A DNA stretch of 64,000 bases, from the NCBI GenBank assembly GCA_002104935.1, contig MCGT01000019.1, forward strand, positions 62,001 to 126,000, written 5' to 3'. The first letter of the stretch is position 1, and every line of letters starts with the position of its first letter. Positions 21,035 to 33,165 of the stretch are shown piece after piece. The notes beneath the pieces are model-generated. The model worked only from the letters and a program-made list of their open reading frames with translations, did not search any database and was not told where the DNA came from. Made by a program: the position numbers and the translations under genes. The stretch comes from Hesseltinella vesiculosa (Eukaryota; Mucoromycota; Mucoromycetes; Mucorales; Cunninghamellaceae).

Positions 21035-23086
21035 CGAACATCTTTACCTCGCTGGCCAATAAACCAGCTTATTTACGTAAGCCTGAGGCAGAATGTGAAG
21101 AGGAAATGCTGATTTTTTTTTTGGCAGGTTTGTCATGAAAATGAATAAAGTAAGTTTAGATGAAAATAATTCAAGCGCCTGATTGGCTACTAACATTGGA
21201 TTTTTTTCTGCAGTGTCGTGACACAAAAACCTTGTTTGACGGCAGGTCTGTCGGAATATCCATACCCTACCAGCCAATAAAGAATTGACCTGTTTTCTTT
21301 CCGCCTACACGCTCGCCGATGCCTTTCTTGTGAGTCGGCTCATCCGCAAGGGATAAAGGATTTTTCCAGAGCAATTTTCGTCGAGTGCAAGGCCAGATCA
21401 CGCCAGATTTTGCATACGAGTACAAAATGAGGAGAAATGGCCATGGTCGATTATAACGCTCTCAGGCAGTGGAAGAAACAGCTAAAAGGCTGAAAAATGC
21501 TGTGCACCGTCCAGGCATCGCAGGCACTGGGCGGACGTTGAATTGGCGGTCCATTGCATTCCATCATTTTGAGAAAATAAAGCGATCGCTGCACAGCATT
21601 TTTGTGATATTGGATCGATATGAAAATTCGCACGCTTGCGCGAATTCATGATTGATGATGGAGCTGAAAAATTCAGTTGGAACGGTGGAGACTGCCCAGC
21701 TAACTTTGACCAATTTCAATTTGTTAGCTCCAATCCCTCAGCTAAAAACTGACATTTTCGCCTAAGGAACCCCTGTACTTTTTACATAAAGTCATTGATG
21801 TTGAAAAAATCGCGCTGGCTGGTCAATGCTGCAGCCAGAGGTCAACTCACGACCCTGGTTTATTTTTCTTCGTCATCTAACCTTTTTATTACTTCTTCTT
21901 CTTCGCCGTAGTTGATTTGTTAGCGCGACTCGACCACCCATTCAATAAATGAAAAAGTGCTCTGCGCTCCCCACAACTTTCCACAGGCATAATGCTTTTT
22001 TGCTGCATTCAGATCCACAGACAATGCATTTTTTTTTTTTGCTCATTCCTTGAAAACTGCCAAACAGCAAAAGTGACTGCATCATGGCAACGCTCAGGCA
22101 GCCTAATTGAAGTGAGGCTTTTCACCTCCAGTCCCTTTGCTTTTGTTGCACGGAACAAAAAACACCTGCCTGTGGCTATCAGCTTTAAAAAAAGCAAAAC
22201 AACGGCAAATCTTTGTCTGGTGAGGACGCATTTTTGGGTACGCATGTCATTTGAAAATGAGCGAGTAGGAGAGTCGATGTCACGTAGAAAGTGTTTTGTT
22301 TCAAACTGCCCTGGATCTTGAAAGGAGGTAGGAAATATTTTTTTTTTTTTTTGCAGGAACAAAAAGAGCTGCAGGTTGAGAAACGTGTTGCGGCTCTGCT
22401 ATTTTTCCTGCAGGTTTGATTGAAAGCATGTTCCTCTTTTTGCCACTTCCATATACCCAATCAAAGGAACTTTTCCTGCATTGTTGAACCGGATGGCCTT
22501 GCTCACGGGCTTTTTTTTTCTTCGCTTTTTTTTTTTGTTTACAAATTGAAAAAGATCACCGGTTTTTTTTCTTCTCCGTATGCAGCTGATGAACCGAAAT
22601 CTTGTTTACTAGCCTTTTCCCTTGAACCTGCGATCAATACCATTTATTTATTTATTTTTTTAAAAAAAGGTTAAACATCGATCACCTCTTATCACCCTGG
22701 CTACTTGCGCCCCTGGAGCGCCTTTGGGTCAATTAAGGAGGAGCATTTTTGGAGATGGTGCCACACGCGTCATTTCTCGATTTCTTGGCTTCATTAGTGA
22801 TGAAGAATGGGTGAGGGGGGGAGAGGGATAAAACAGCAGCCATCTCACCTTTGCTGGTCAAGGGGAATCAAAGGAAAAAAGGGAGTTGCACCTCGTTTTG
22901 TTTCTTTTTTTGACGTTTGACGTCTGGCATTGAAAATGGTTGCTTCAAAAAAAAAAGATTCATCGTAGGGCTGCATCACTCCTTTTTTTCTCTCTTTCTT
23001 TCTTCTGATTCCACGCAAAAAAAAAAAAAGCACCTCGTTTTTTTTTCTTGCTTCTTTTTCTTTTGCATCACTCTGAGACCTTCATA
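21035..23086. other. Long intergenic region after Fanzor
   Basis: Left part (21035-21300) is the Fanzor 3' flank, with two further poly-T/CAG acceptor-like sites and a small GTGTC-GT-GACAC hairpin at 21213-21224. 21480-21790 is an R1 repeat. The rest is AT-rich with many T/A runs and no recognisable gene. Confidence 0.5.
21480..21790 (-). repeat. Dispersed repeat family R1, copy c (reverse)
   Basis: Matches the reverse complement of 2031-2440 and 45385-45820: GCGGACGTTGAATTGGC, then GCGCGAATTCATGATTGATG, then GCCCAGCTAAC, then GACATTTTCGCC. A further R1 end (GAGTACAAAATGAGGAGAAATG) sits at about 21418, out of order, so the copy is rearranged. Confidence 0.55.
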
Positions 23087-24087
23087 ATGGTGAGTAAAAA
23101 TGTTCAACGGCTAGCGTTGTCATGGCCGCTGTCGTCAGGAGCTGTCGTCATGGCAACCGTCAGCTAATATTTTTTAAACTTTCACAGGCACCTTCTGTAG
23201 AAACTGCACCTATGACATCCCAATTACCATTTCATATTCCGTGTAAGGATTTGTTCAACAACGAGGACGAGGACGAGGACGACGAAGAATTTGACCAGCG
23301 ACGCCTTGACCGAATATCTGGCATCCTTTGTACATTGATCCATGAGGCTAACGCAGCCATCCAGCACCAGCCAGTCCTGGACGATGTGACAGGCCGAACA
23401 GCCCCAGTCCAACAGCAAGAAGCCGACTTATCCTTGCCTTTGGTACCCTTGGACATCCCCCAGACCAGCTCCGACCCGTTTCCCACCGCCAGCCATTCAT
23501 CAGCCTCATCGGCGTCCTCGGTCTCTCCGCGGAAAACCAGACCGTCTCGCCTGCCACGACCTACAAAGAGAAGCTCTATCGACGACACCAAACTAGATCT
23601 GCCTCTTCTACCTCAGGATGAACAGGACGAGGATGATCTGCTCAGTCCTCGACGCTGGTCCATCCAGTCATGGTCGTCCTTGACCACAGACTCCACGACA
23701 GTGTCCGTCGCCGATGACCTTTTCTCGCCCTGTAGCCGATCAATCACGACGAGCCTGGATGACGACCAGATTTTGGACCACCCCTTGCACTTTTCGCCCA
23801 TGGGGTCTGCTGTTTCTGACGAAGATCCCATCTTGACATCCATTGAACGGCTTGATACATCGCTTGCCTTGGTCGGGTCCCTGTTGCACAGAGATCATAA
23901 CTCCCGCCGACCCTATGACACCCATCCGCCCTTGCCAGTACCATCCCAGCACCCATTGACTACCTCTGTGCAACGTGTTGCCCCATCTATGGGGTCACGT
24001 ATCCTTTATTATTCCATTTCCGTCACCTTGTTTGGTCTGATTGTTTACCACACCCTGCCTCTGTCACTCTCATCATTGGCTCCCTGA
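23087..24087 (+). CDS. Tail-anchored protein with conserved RLxRIS helix (paralogue 1)
   Basis: Two exons: the ATG alone (23087-23089), then 23188-24087; 300 aa. The start codon is followed directly by GTGAGT. The protein has an acidic run (EDEDEDDEEFD), then a predicted helix QRRLDRISGILCTLIHEANAAI, a long Ser/Pro/Asp-rich disordered part, and a single C-terminal membrane segment (ILYYSISVTLFGLIVYHTL) with a very short tail, as in tail-anchored proteins. The helix motif recurs in the gene at 33166. Starting instead at the in-frame ATG 23122 would give a poorer N-terminus. Function unknown; an ER or mitochondrial outer membrane adaptor is possible. Confidence 0.65.
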
Positions 24088-24452
24088 CCCTGCCTCATTT
24101 TCAATCTCATTTGCTCGCTTTTTTTTTTGTGGGTGTCCATCTTGTTTTATCATCTTTCACGTGTAGCATTGGTTCATCACTTGGTAAACTATCCCTTGCC
24201 TTCTCCTTATCACTCTTTGCTACTTCTTCATTTTTTGTTTGTACATTATCTCTTTTGAATAAAATTTGCCTTTCTTTCCACTGCCATTGTAAAAATCGGG
24301 TCCAAGCTGTCATTCCAAATCTTCTTTTAGCGATGATTAAAACCTGACACGCATGAACTGCATAAATTACACAAAAGCATTCCCCAGCTCCCTCCCCCCC
24401 TTCTCCCCTATTGGATCAGTGGGTCGAAAAAAAAATTGTCTGGCGTGGGTTA
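24088..24452. other. Convergent 3' flanks
   Basis: 3' regions of the tail-anchored gene and of NIT1. It contains AATAAA at about 24258. No gene seen. Confidence 0.45.
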
Positions 24453-24826
24453 TTATTGGTATTGGTCAGGGCGACGATGGGTCATCACGGGCATTTCTTG
24501 ACGAATGCGTCCCAAGTAGTCTAGATCTACCACGCCAAAAGCCAGCCCTTCTTGAGTATCTGCACATTGGCCCAGCACTGTACCCCATGGGTCCACAATC
24601 TACCGATATAAAAATGGCCAGGAGGTCAGTCAATGTTGCCCCCAACTGTTTCTCTGTTACCATGGCGTGGCCGTAGCTTGCTCGTTTGGGGTTGTGTTGT
24701 CCAATTTGAGCTGCAGCCATGACATAACACTGGGTTTCAATGGCCCTTGCTCGTAGTAACGTTTCTAAGAATGAAGATAGATCGAAGTAAGGCTCTCCAT
24801 CGCGCATTCTTTTTTCTTACGCTCCC

Positions 24827-24862
<36 letters not shown>

Positions 24863-25606
24863 CAATGGGCCATGCCTGTTTTGACAGTGAAGGCACTTGG
24901 AAAAGTCAAGACGTCAGCACCTAATCTTCTTTGAGCAATGGACAATTCAGAAAATCGGACATCGTAACAGATCTGCAAACCCACTTGGCCCAAGGGTGTC
25001 TTGACGGGAGGCACCAGAGAGTCGCCAGCAATGGTCGATTCGCTTTCCATCAAGCGCGGTCCATTCTTGATGTCCACATCAAACAAGTGGATTTTCCGAT
25101 AGTGGGCCACAACACTGCCATTGTCATTCATCACGATTTGTGTATTAAACAGTCGCTGGGTATCTTCGTGGCACTAAAGAAGGGGGTGGGTCAGTCCTGG
25201 CGCGCGTGCTGTATTCCGTTGGATTGCACCTGTTCATGGAACCCCACTGACACCCATATATTTGCATCTTTGGCTGCTTGTTGGACCCCCTGAATAAAGA
25301 CATGATTGGAAGCTAATGACAATGCTTGTTCTTTGGATTCAGCAATGAAATCGGACGCCTCTGGCAGAAACAGCATCTATTTAAATACAGTAGTCAAAAC
25401 CCTTGTATCAAGAAGGATGGGGTTACCTTTGCACCTCGTTCTGCTGCCTTTTTTATTAGTCCACAGCATATTTTTGTATTGGCTTCGACAAAAGATGTGG
25501 CACAAAACTGCCCAACTGCAGCAAGAGCCATGTCGATGGATTTAAAAGGGAAGAGAGGGAAACTGACCGATAAGCGGGCGGGAAGAGCCGAGGAACGGAG
25601 AGCCAA
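24453..25606 (-). CDS. NIT1: Nitrilase-family deaminated-glutathione amidase (NIT1/Nit3 type)
   Basis: Five exons: 25606-25427, 25376-25230, 25173-24861, 24764-24661, 24599-24453, giving 296 aa. The family repairs deaminated glutathione by hydrolysing its amide. Catalytic triad context: Glu in LPEASDFIA, Lys in [11 protein letters not shown], Cys in [21 protein letters not shown] and the end HRRPDQY are typical of NIT1. The first ~24 residues ([21 protein letters not shown]...) are basic, Ser-rich and acid-free, resembling a mitochondrial presequence. A second in-frame Met (25531) begins MALAAVGQF, where the catalytic domain starts, so two isoforms from two start codons are likely, as known for mammalian NIT1. 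Confidence 0.9.
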
Positions 25607-25894
25607 TCACGGTGGATGACTGCAAGCAGTAAGAAAGGAAGAAAAATTGTGTATCCCATGATTTTTTTTCTTTTTGAAAAAACGCGTTGAATACGGCTGT
25701 TTTTCTTTTTCTTTCACGAATTCTTTTTATCTTGAGGTTGCCCATTGACTCTCATTTATTCTCCTTTATACTCTTGATCCTGTGATAGTCTGTACCATCT
25801 AGTTTTTGCCTGATTTATTTGCCCGTTTTTTTTTTTCTTCTCGTCACATCCACTATTTATTTTTGTGTGTTTATCCTATTTTTTTTTTTTTCCT
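25607..25894. promoter_or_regulatory. Divergent promoter, NIT1 / Myb-like gene
   Basis: 288 nt between divergent start codons, AT-rich, with T-runs close to the Myb gene start. No specific site recognised. Confidence 0.35.
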
Positions 25895-28198
25895 ATGCAG
25901 CCTGCATACTATCCAAGAGACTCTTCCGCCGTATACAATCCTTCCCCTTTAGGAAGAAGAAAATCCACCACATTTACACCTTCGTCAGATCATTTGGACA
26001 AAATATTAGTTTCCATTCGCCAACAGGTATGATAAAAAAACCGACGCTCACTTGCAAGATAATGAAAATATCTGTTGACCCTGTTTTAATTTCTCTTGCT
26101 AGATTGAAAAATGGGGAACGAATGCGAAATGGAAAATCGACCTTGAACTCACTGACCCAGGTCAAGCAGCGATAGACTCTCCTTTGGCTCATCCTCAAGG
26201 CATGCCTCCCACGGCCACCCCCGCACTTTCCGACCCGCTGCCTCAAGCTTATCCTCTTGCCGTCTCCTCTGAAACACAATATCCTGTATGCCTCAAACAC
26301 TCGTCCAGCCTTCTTTATTCTAACCTCCATATTTCATAGTGGGATTACACGCCACCCACACAGGATCCTTGGAAAATGGCCACCTCAGAGGAGCAGGAAC
26401 ACTTGGTAAATATATCTTGCATGCTGAAGAGAATGGCGCTCCAACCTTTTTTATGATCCTTTTTAGTTGCGTGAAACCTTGGAACGGAATCATTACTTGG
26501 AAGGCATTGTCCGTGCCCAGTCTATTCAAATTGGTTATCAGCACCTACCTCCTGATATCACCCGTCCCATGGAAACCTTGAAACATATCTATCTAACCTC
26601 GGTAATGATGAGAGAGAGAGAAGAAAGCTGCATTAGAGAGAAACACCAAACATTGACACCCCTCATTTTTTTTTTGAAAAAGGAAAACGAACATCGACTA
26701 CGGTATAACACAGAAGCCAGGATGTTACACAATGATATTCAAACCCTCAATAAACGCATGCAACGCATGGCTCGGACTCTACACGCCATCGAAGATTTGG
26801 AATTGCCCGTCAAGGTAAAAATAATAATAATAATAACAATCCGAGAAAAATAGTCATTACCCTTCGCACCTCTCTCATTTAACGGATTTGCCTATTAGGA
26901 CACCGAGATGGATATCAAAGCCTTGTTGGAGGATCGAAAGATCTTGATGCGCAAGTTGCAACTAGCTCAGCTACGACTGAAAACACGTGATGCCGAAATC
27001 GCCTATTTGACTGACCGAGTGAAACAGACAACACCTTATCAGGCGACCTTGCGCCAGCAAACAAACCCTCCCTCAACAGCGTCGCCCTTGATGGCCAAAG
27101 CCGCCGCAGCCGCAGCCGCCCACGCTTCCTCCACCTCCTCGACTGCTCTCTCCCCAGCCACATCACCACGCTTTGCTGACAAATCGAGACCCTATCTCTT
27201 CCAGCAGCAGTATTCACCAAAGATCCGCAGTGAAATTGTACCACCCTCTCAGTCTTCGTCACAACCTTCAGCCAATGCCAATGCTGCCTCACCAAAGACT
27301 GGTGTAAGCTCGGGCACACCCACTTCACCACGCTCTGGCCTCGAGAGCCTCGGCATGCTTGCCGATCAAATGCTTAGCGATCCCGATTTCGACTCGCAGC
27401 ACCCTAACAGTGATTCGGACACCCACCCGCGCTCAAAACCAAAACGCAACCACATGTATATCCGTGACGACGTCCCAGGCGGCTCGCACTCGTTCCGGCC
27501 ATTCGAAAAACGATCCAAGCGCTCCATCGATTCCGCCAACACCCTCCTCTCCATGTTCCCCACCCCTCAAGAAGGTTAGAAGAAGAGCTCTGCGCATTGG
27601 CAAACATGTGTAAAAGTAGGGGCACTGACCAAATGTTTCTTTAATAGACGTGACAATGCAAGATGCGGATTCACCCAAGCAGCTTAAATCAAGGTTAGCC
27701 TATGTACGATGGACCCCCGACGAGGACCAACTATTACGCGACATTGTGGTAGAGCTAGGTACTGGCAACTGGGACAAGGTCGCTCAGCGGGTGCCTAATC
27801 GAAGTGGCCAACAATGCCGACAACGTTGGAGCAAGTATTTGGATACCCGGTCTCAGGGCGGTGCTGACTCGGGCCCCTCTTCACCGTTGTCTGCATCTTC
27901 CCCACAACAACACGCTCGTCATTCTCCGGCCATTGCGGCTTTGCTGAATGTCAACAACAACACCCGGCCTCCCCCTTCTGCAAGTGCCAGTACCTTGGCT
28001 GCCGCCACGTCCTCCTCAGCCTCGGCTGGTTCCATGGAATTTGCCAAACCTCGTGCACTGTCGCCCATCCGTCAATCCCCTCCTCCTCCAGACGTTGCAC
28101 CAGTACGATCCAGTGAACCCGCGGCTCTCTATCGCCCACCATCCCCCGTTGCTACACCCAAAAACCCCACTTCCCAAATCGCCGACGATGCTTCCTAA
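25895..28198 (+). CDS. Myb/SANT-domain protein with N-terminal coiled coils
   Basis: Seven exons: 25895-26026, 26103-26285, 26340-26405, 26467-26601, 26683-26814, 26899-27574, 27648-28198, giving 624 aa. Residues ~130-270 are rich in heptad-like helices (ENEHRLRYNTEARML, DIKALLEDRKILMRKLQLAQ). A disordered Ser/Ala/Pro region follows, with an alanine run. One Myb/SANT repeat (RWTPDEDQLLRDIV ... NWDKVAQRVPNRSGQQCRQRW) sits at about 459-506, with the usual three spaced tryptophans. The tail is disordered. Probably a nuclear DNA-binding or chromatin protein, possibly dimeric through the coiled coil. No closer assignment is possible. Confidence 0.82.
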
Positions 28199-28384
28199 GC
28201 AGAAAGCATGATCCCCCCCCCCACTTCTTTTTCACCTACTATCCCTCTGTCCATTATAGTTACAATTTTGTTTTTGTGTAGCTTTTATTTAGTTTTGTAT
28301 GCATGTTTTTTTATCTGTTTCATCGGTTCTTTGAGTAGACATCAAGAGTTATGATAATAAAATAAAAAAAGGAATTTATTTGAA

Positions 28385-30645
28385 TTACGATCGGTCTGTC
28401 AAGGGTTTGATATATCGTTCAAAATAAGCAGGCACGCCAACGACATTCGGGGCTTGTAACACAGTTTCGAAATAAGCTATGCAGCATAAAAGCATAACAT
28501 GGAAGAAATCATAAGCAAAGGAGCTTGCTGGTTTTTTTTTTTTTTTACCTGTGTAAATGTCGCCATTGTGTTTGCCCAAGGGTGATTTGAGGAGGAAATC
28601 CGGATAGTCAAAACCATCTGAAAAAAAAAGATATGCCAAGCTGCGATGAGAAAAGAAACGTTTTTTTTTTTTTTACCTGTCAAGCCGATCAATTGGTAAC
28701 GCAGATCTTTGCATAACTACCAAGTGATCAAGGGAAGGAAAAAACCAGTTTGTGTGAGTATTTCTGGGATGGGGCGGGCACGTCTTTACCTTTTTGTACA
28801 GCTGATCAGCTGCATTGACGTGATTGGCGTGCAAAAAGTGCTCACGAATACCTTGATCGGCATACTTGATGAGCACGTAAAGACCCCATAGGCCGGTAAG
28901 GCGGTGGAGGATGCTGGCGGCGCTGGCTTCCAGGGTGTGGGGCTTGGTGCGGCCGAAACGTTCGGCATTGTCCTCGAATAAGAACAGGGCCGCGAATAGC
29001 TCGGCCACTCGCACCGAGTCCATCAGCATGTCATCCTCACTTGCACCTTTCTTCACAGCTTGTTCAATGGTATGAAGCTATTAATTTTTGACACAAGGCG
29101 AGATAAAACACCAAAGAAAGAAGATAAGCGGTCAGCACTCTTTCATCTGATCCAGGAGTAGCAAGGTTACCCGTTTGATGATGATGATGTGCAGGGCTTG
29201 GGTAAGGATGGAAAAGTCCTTGAGGCAGTCTTGGAGATGAGCTGGATCCACGTCCCATTGAGAGACGGCGAGGTATTTTTTGGCGTGCTGAATGAAGTGG
29301 GCTGAGCTCTTGAACTTGAATTTGGGCGAGATGCCTCTGTCCAATTGCTGGACAAGACGGAGACGCAGCACACGAGCAGTCTGCTGCAGCAAAGGATAGT
29401 GGTCACCTCCGCCGGTGGTGAAGACACCCCAGTCGCCAAGAGTATGACCGATGGCATTGTAGGCGCTGTAGGCGTGGCCGCCCATGGATCGTCGACAAGT
29501 CTCGAGAATGTCGGAGCAGTGCCATCCCACCATGCTCTTAAGCGCTGCACTAAGCGCATGCAAGTCGCCCATGTGGTTCAGATACGTTGCTTCATCCATG
29601 TTGCCGCCGCTTGTCAGCACTGCGAACTGATCATCCAAGGTCTCAAACGACGCCTTGACCATATACATGAAAGAAACAGCAGGCAGTAGCTGGGTGTAAT
29701 GAGACTGATAGTCCATGATCTGCTGATTCTTGTGTCCTTGACGTCGCACCACACCGTACCGCGTTGCAATAGTCACTGACTGTGACACCATCTGAATCAT
29801 GGCTATAGAAAACGTTATGAATGGATGACGTGATTGGAGAAACACTTACTGACAACCAGGCCAATTCGTTCAGGGATCAGCGTGCCATACATGACGGCAG
29901 GGTTGGGGGCTGGATGAAAGGTGCCGTTGCGCTCCAATTGGACCCATTTCGACAGCATCTGGGAGCGAGGCACGCGTGTCTTTCGAAATTGGATCCAACC
30001 GTTGTCGACGCCTTGATGGCCTGTTCAAAAAAAAGGGTAAGTGGCATCATCGGTGTGGATCTTTGCTACTAACCAACTTTGGATCCAACATCACCAGCCA
30101 TGACATTGGGCATCAGTTCACCGGTCTTCAGGTCACGCAGCTGCACAATAAACCAGTTCAGGCCGCAGTGTTTGCCTTGCACAGTCGTCTGAGCGATCAC
30201 CACCGTGTGCGTGGCAGTGTGGCCGGCCATGCCAATCCACCATTTGGACGACGTGATTGTTGGAGACTCGATGATAAATTCGTCTGCCTCCATATCGTAC
30301 GTGGCGGTGGTTTCTAGCCCACGCAATGCTGAGCTATGACCCAGTTCTGTCTTTTTTTTTTAAAGAAATATGAGCTGGCGTGTTTTTCAGCACCGCTGTG
30401 TTTCCTCTCACCATGGCAAAGCAACCAATGATGCGCATATCATCCACCAAAGGCATCCAATGTTTCTTCTGATCGTCATTGCCTAGCATGCTGACCACGT
30501 TCCTGAACAGTAACGTATGGACGCCGATTCTCATGGAGAAGCTTTCGGAATAGATATCAACCGCACGCAACACCTCGGACGCCAGAGTCTTGTCTTCCAG
30601 CTGCCTGGTGACCTCGGCCATGCGGCACACCTGACCCATCGTACT

Positions 30646-30677
<32 letters not shown>

Positions 30678-31127
30678 CGCATTCAGTTTCAAGCCTGGCG
30701 GTTTCTCGTTTTGCCCCTCCATACCCAGCATGCTTACAACTCGCGCATTTCTTCTCTTGACAGTTCCAAAAAATTCCTTGGAGGTTGGACAACCAATTCT
30801 GGATCGGTTTGAATCAATGCATAAGCCTTTCTCTAAAGGATGAAAAGAAAATGTTGCATTCATTAGCTGCCCTAGCTTTCCTGTTTTCGTTTTGTTTCCT
30901 TTTTTCTTTTACTTTACCTTGAGCGCCAGTTTATCTTGACCACCAGCCCAAAACTTGGCGACCTCTTCAATGTTGAAATCTGCTGCTTGTCGTTCTCGTG
31001 TCATATCTTCGGTCGTCAGCTTCGAGTTGGGTGACGCGGCAAAGCTCAGCTGGCTCTTGAGTTGGTTTAGTCGTTCCAACGCGGCTTTGGCATGAGGATC
31101 CGTTGAATTGGAGGGTGGAATGGTCAT
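28385..31127 (-). CDS. Acyl-CoA oxidase-like flavoprotein
   Basis: Ten exons: 31127-30918, 30832-30738, 30643-30412, 30350-30074, 30020-29850, 29802-29171, 29077-28790, 28716-28677, 28617-28549, 28476-28385, giving 701 aa, the normal acyl-CoA oxidase length. Acyl-CoA oxidases carry out the first step of peroxisomal beta-oxidation, yielding H2O2. The N-terminal helical domain, FAD-binding middle domain (TELGHSS, ITSSKWWIGMAG) and two C-terminal oxidase domains are present. Two oddities: where ACOX enzymes have the catalytic Glu (T-x-EG-D/E-N before LLQ-TAR) this protein has TTGGGDHYPLLQQTAR, so Gly at about 460; and the C-terminus ends LTDRS, not a PTS1. It may be a specialised or non-oxidase paralogue. 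Confidence 0.88.
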
Positions 31128-31829
31128 TTTAAATAAAAACTAAAAAAAATAAAAATAAGAAAGAGAAGAAGCGACGTGGGACAAAGAAAAGGGGGCGGGG
31201 AAGAACCTTTTTTTGCGTGATCGCTTGCATCAACGAACCGGTCAAGTTCTATGGTTGGAAACCCCTGGATAAGTTTCCACTTACGTCTATCCAGTCCTGG
31301 ATCGACTGCAAGCACTGTAGACTCACCCTCGAACATGGGCAATATTGTTTTTTGTGCCATCCTCGTCTCCAGATCTTGAGCTGCTCATTGGATGAAAACT
31401 CGCTTGGATAACTGGACCCACATTCTCCTTTTTTCACTATCGTCTCACTGTGTAACCGGGGCCTGGCTCCCCCACCACCATCTTGAAATCGTTTGAAGTA
31501 AATTTTTTTATTTAGAGGTCAAGAAAATCATATTTGGCAGTGATGTAGCTGAGCAAGGGGGGGGGGGGTGACAGACGGGCTTAAAAAGACTTGTTGTTGG
31601 TGGCGAAGATAGAGGTGACGGTGAAAGAGCTCGGCCATAGGCATAGCGTCAGTGAGTCAATCACATGGTGGGAAGCTGTAATATGAAAGAGAAACACGAA
31701 AAAAAGGCGGCGCCTGAAGGCCGATTTATCGATTCAATTATGGTTAAGGTGGACGGCTCAGTTAACGCGATGCCAAGGAAGCACGAAAGAGAGAAAAAAA
31801 GTACAATGGCTGTCGTAGGCAAGGCTGGA
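31128..31829. other. Upstream flank of the ACOX-like gene
   Basis: Contains a run of about 10 G (31559-31568). Short ORFs are present on both strands, but none has a recognisable domain or splice context. Confidence 0.4.
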
Positions 31830-32340
31830 GCAGAGTCTTGCTTGATGGTCCCTGGTTGCACCGCTCGACAGGCACGGTCAAAGCTGTCCAAGACCTTGAG
31901 AACATCAGATGCCATGCGAATCAGCCCTGGTAAGTCGCTATGCTGTTTGGAACGTTTATTCGAGTTGGCCAGGCGGTTCGTCCAACAATTTGTATGGCTA
32001 GAACTTAGTAAAACAGCCGGGTGTCGAGAACATTCTTACATACACTGGTCTTCTGATCAGATCTCTGGAAACAACAAAGTGATCCTCGCCATGTATGGAA
32101 GGTTTGGCCTCACCCTGGCCAGAGTAGCTACCCCACTGGATGCCAGCAAGACTCGGTGACATTCAAATTGACGTGAACCTGCTGTTTACTTGTTTTAGTC
32201 TCCAATGTGGATTCGTCCAGCCAATGCAGGTAGACCCCAGATCATGTGCTCTCCAAATGTTGTCAACCAACAAATGCTCGTCCAACGGCTGATCACGAGC
32301 CATGCCATCAAAAACTGAGCCTCAGCGGAGCAGCTTGCCG
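31830..32340 (-). pseudogene. Degraded copy of the PD-(D/E)XK-like family
   Basis: Translating the minus strand in pieces gives, in the right order, segments homologous to the 484-aa protein at 49003: QPLDEHLLV (cf. SPLGEHLFA), GVYLHWLDESTLET (cf. GVYLRWTDETTLTA), GQGEAKP (cf. AYGEAKP), HFVVSRDLI (cf. HLVVNKDLV), IQIVGRT (cf. IQVIGRT), VPNSIA, DLPG and VLKVLDSFDRAC (cf. LLKVLDAFDRLC). The frame shifts repeatedly, and the N-terminal half is largely deleted. A relic, not a functional gene. Confidence 0.7.
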
Positions 32341-33165
32341 TGTTTAAAGCCGCTGTTGATGGTTTTTGGAGGCACGCGAAGGAGCGATTCTTTTTGAAAT
32401 ATAGGAATGAGTGAGGCCAAAAACTAGCGATTATTTCTGAAATCAGGAGAGTCTGAGAAGGAAGAGATGCAATCGAACCCTTGAACTGCTATTATTCTCC
32501 CTCTTCTATGCGTTGAAAGTTGTCAAATGCACCATTTTCATATGCTCGTAGGCATCCATCGCCATGGCCGTAGCATCATTACCTTGCTCATCATGACTTT
32601 GCTATCTTCAATCAAACGTATGACAGGGAACACTATGCAAAGAGAGAGAGAGAGAGAAAAGGGGAGAGTGCTTGTCTGTTGCGAGAAAAAACCAAGAACG
32701 AAAAGGCATTATTTTTCATTATGTCAGGGTGGATAAACGTGGAGACACATGCCGAGGAAGTGAAAATAAAAAAAGCGACAAGAATCACCACTTTGGTTAC
32801 CATAAACACAAGAAAATGTTTGGTGAGCAGAATTCCAAGCAAAAAAAGGAACAAAAGCCGATTTGTCAAAAAAAGAGAGGGGTGAAAATAAATTGGCTGA
32901 GAGCGCTTTGACCCTCCTCCAAACGCATTAGCCCAAAGGACAAGAAAAAAGACACCAACCACGTTTTTTATATTTTTATTATGTTGAAGATTGCCATGTG
33001 AAAAGGTATCAGTATGATTTGGAGTTACACGACCAATATGATGACTGGGCAAAATTACAAAAATTGACATTTTTAAAAATGCACTTCAAGCTGCGCTCAG
33101 ATTTTCAACTCTTTCTTCTCCACTTTTTTATTATTTTTCTACAACCTTTTTATTACATACTAACT
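32341..33165. other. Intergenic, nothing recognised
   Basis: Has a GA microsatellite (about 32640-32656) and A-rich stretches. A 145-aa minus-strand frame here is hydrophobic low complexity and I do not accept it. Confidence 0.45.

Noticed and set aside
21992..22460. Overlapping 109-117-aa frames on both strands
   Set aside because: Bounded by homopolymer tracts, Phe/Lys-rich, with no homology or splice context.
32633..33070. 145-aa minus-strand hydrophobic frame
   Set aside because: Phe/Leu-rich translation of A-rich plus-strand sequence, no splice signals or domain.
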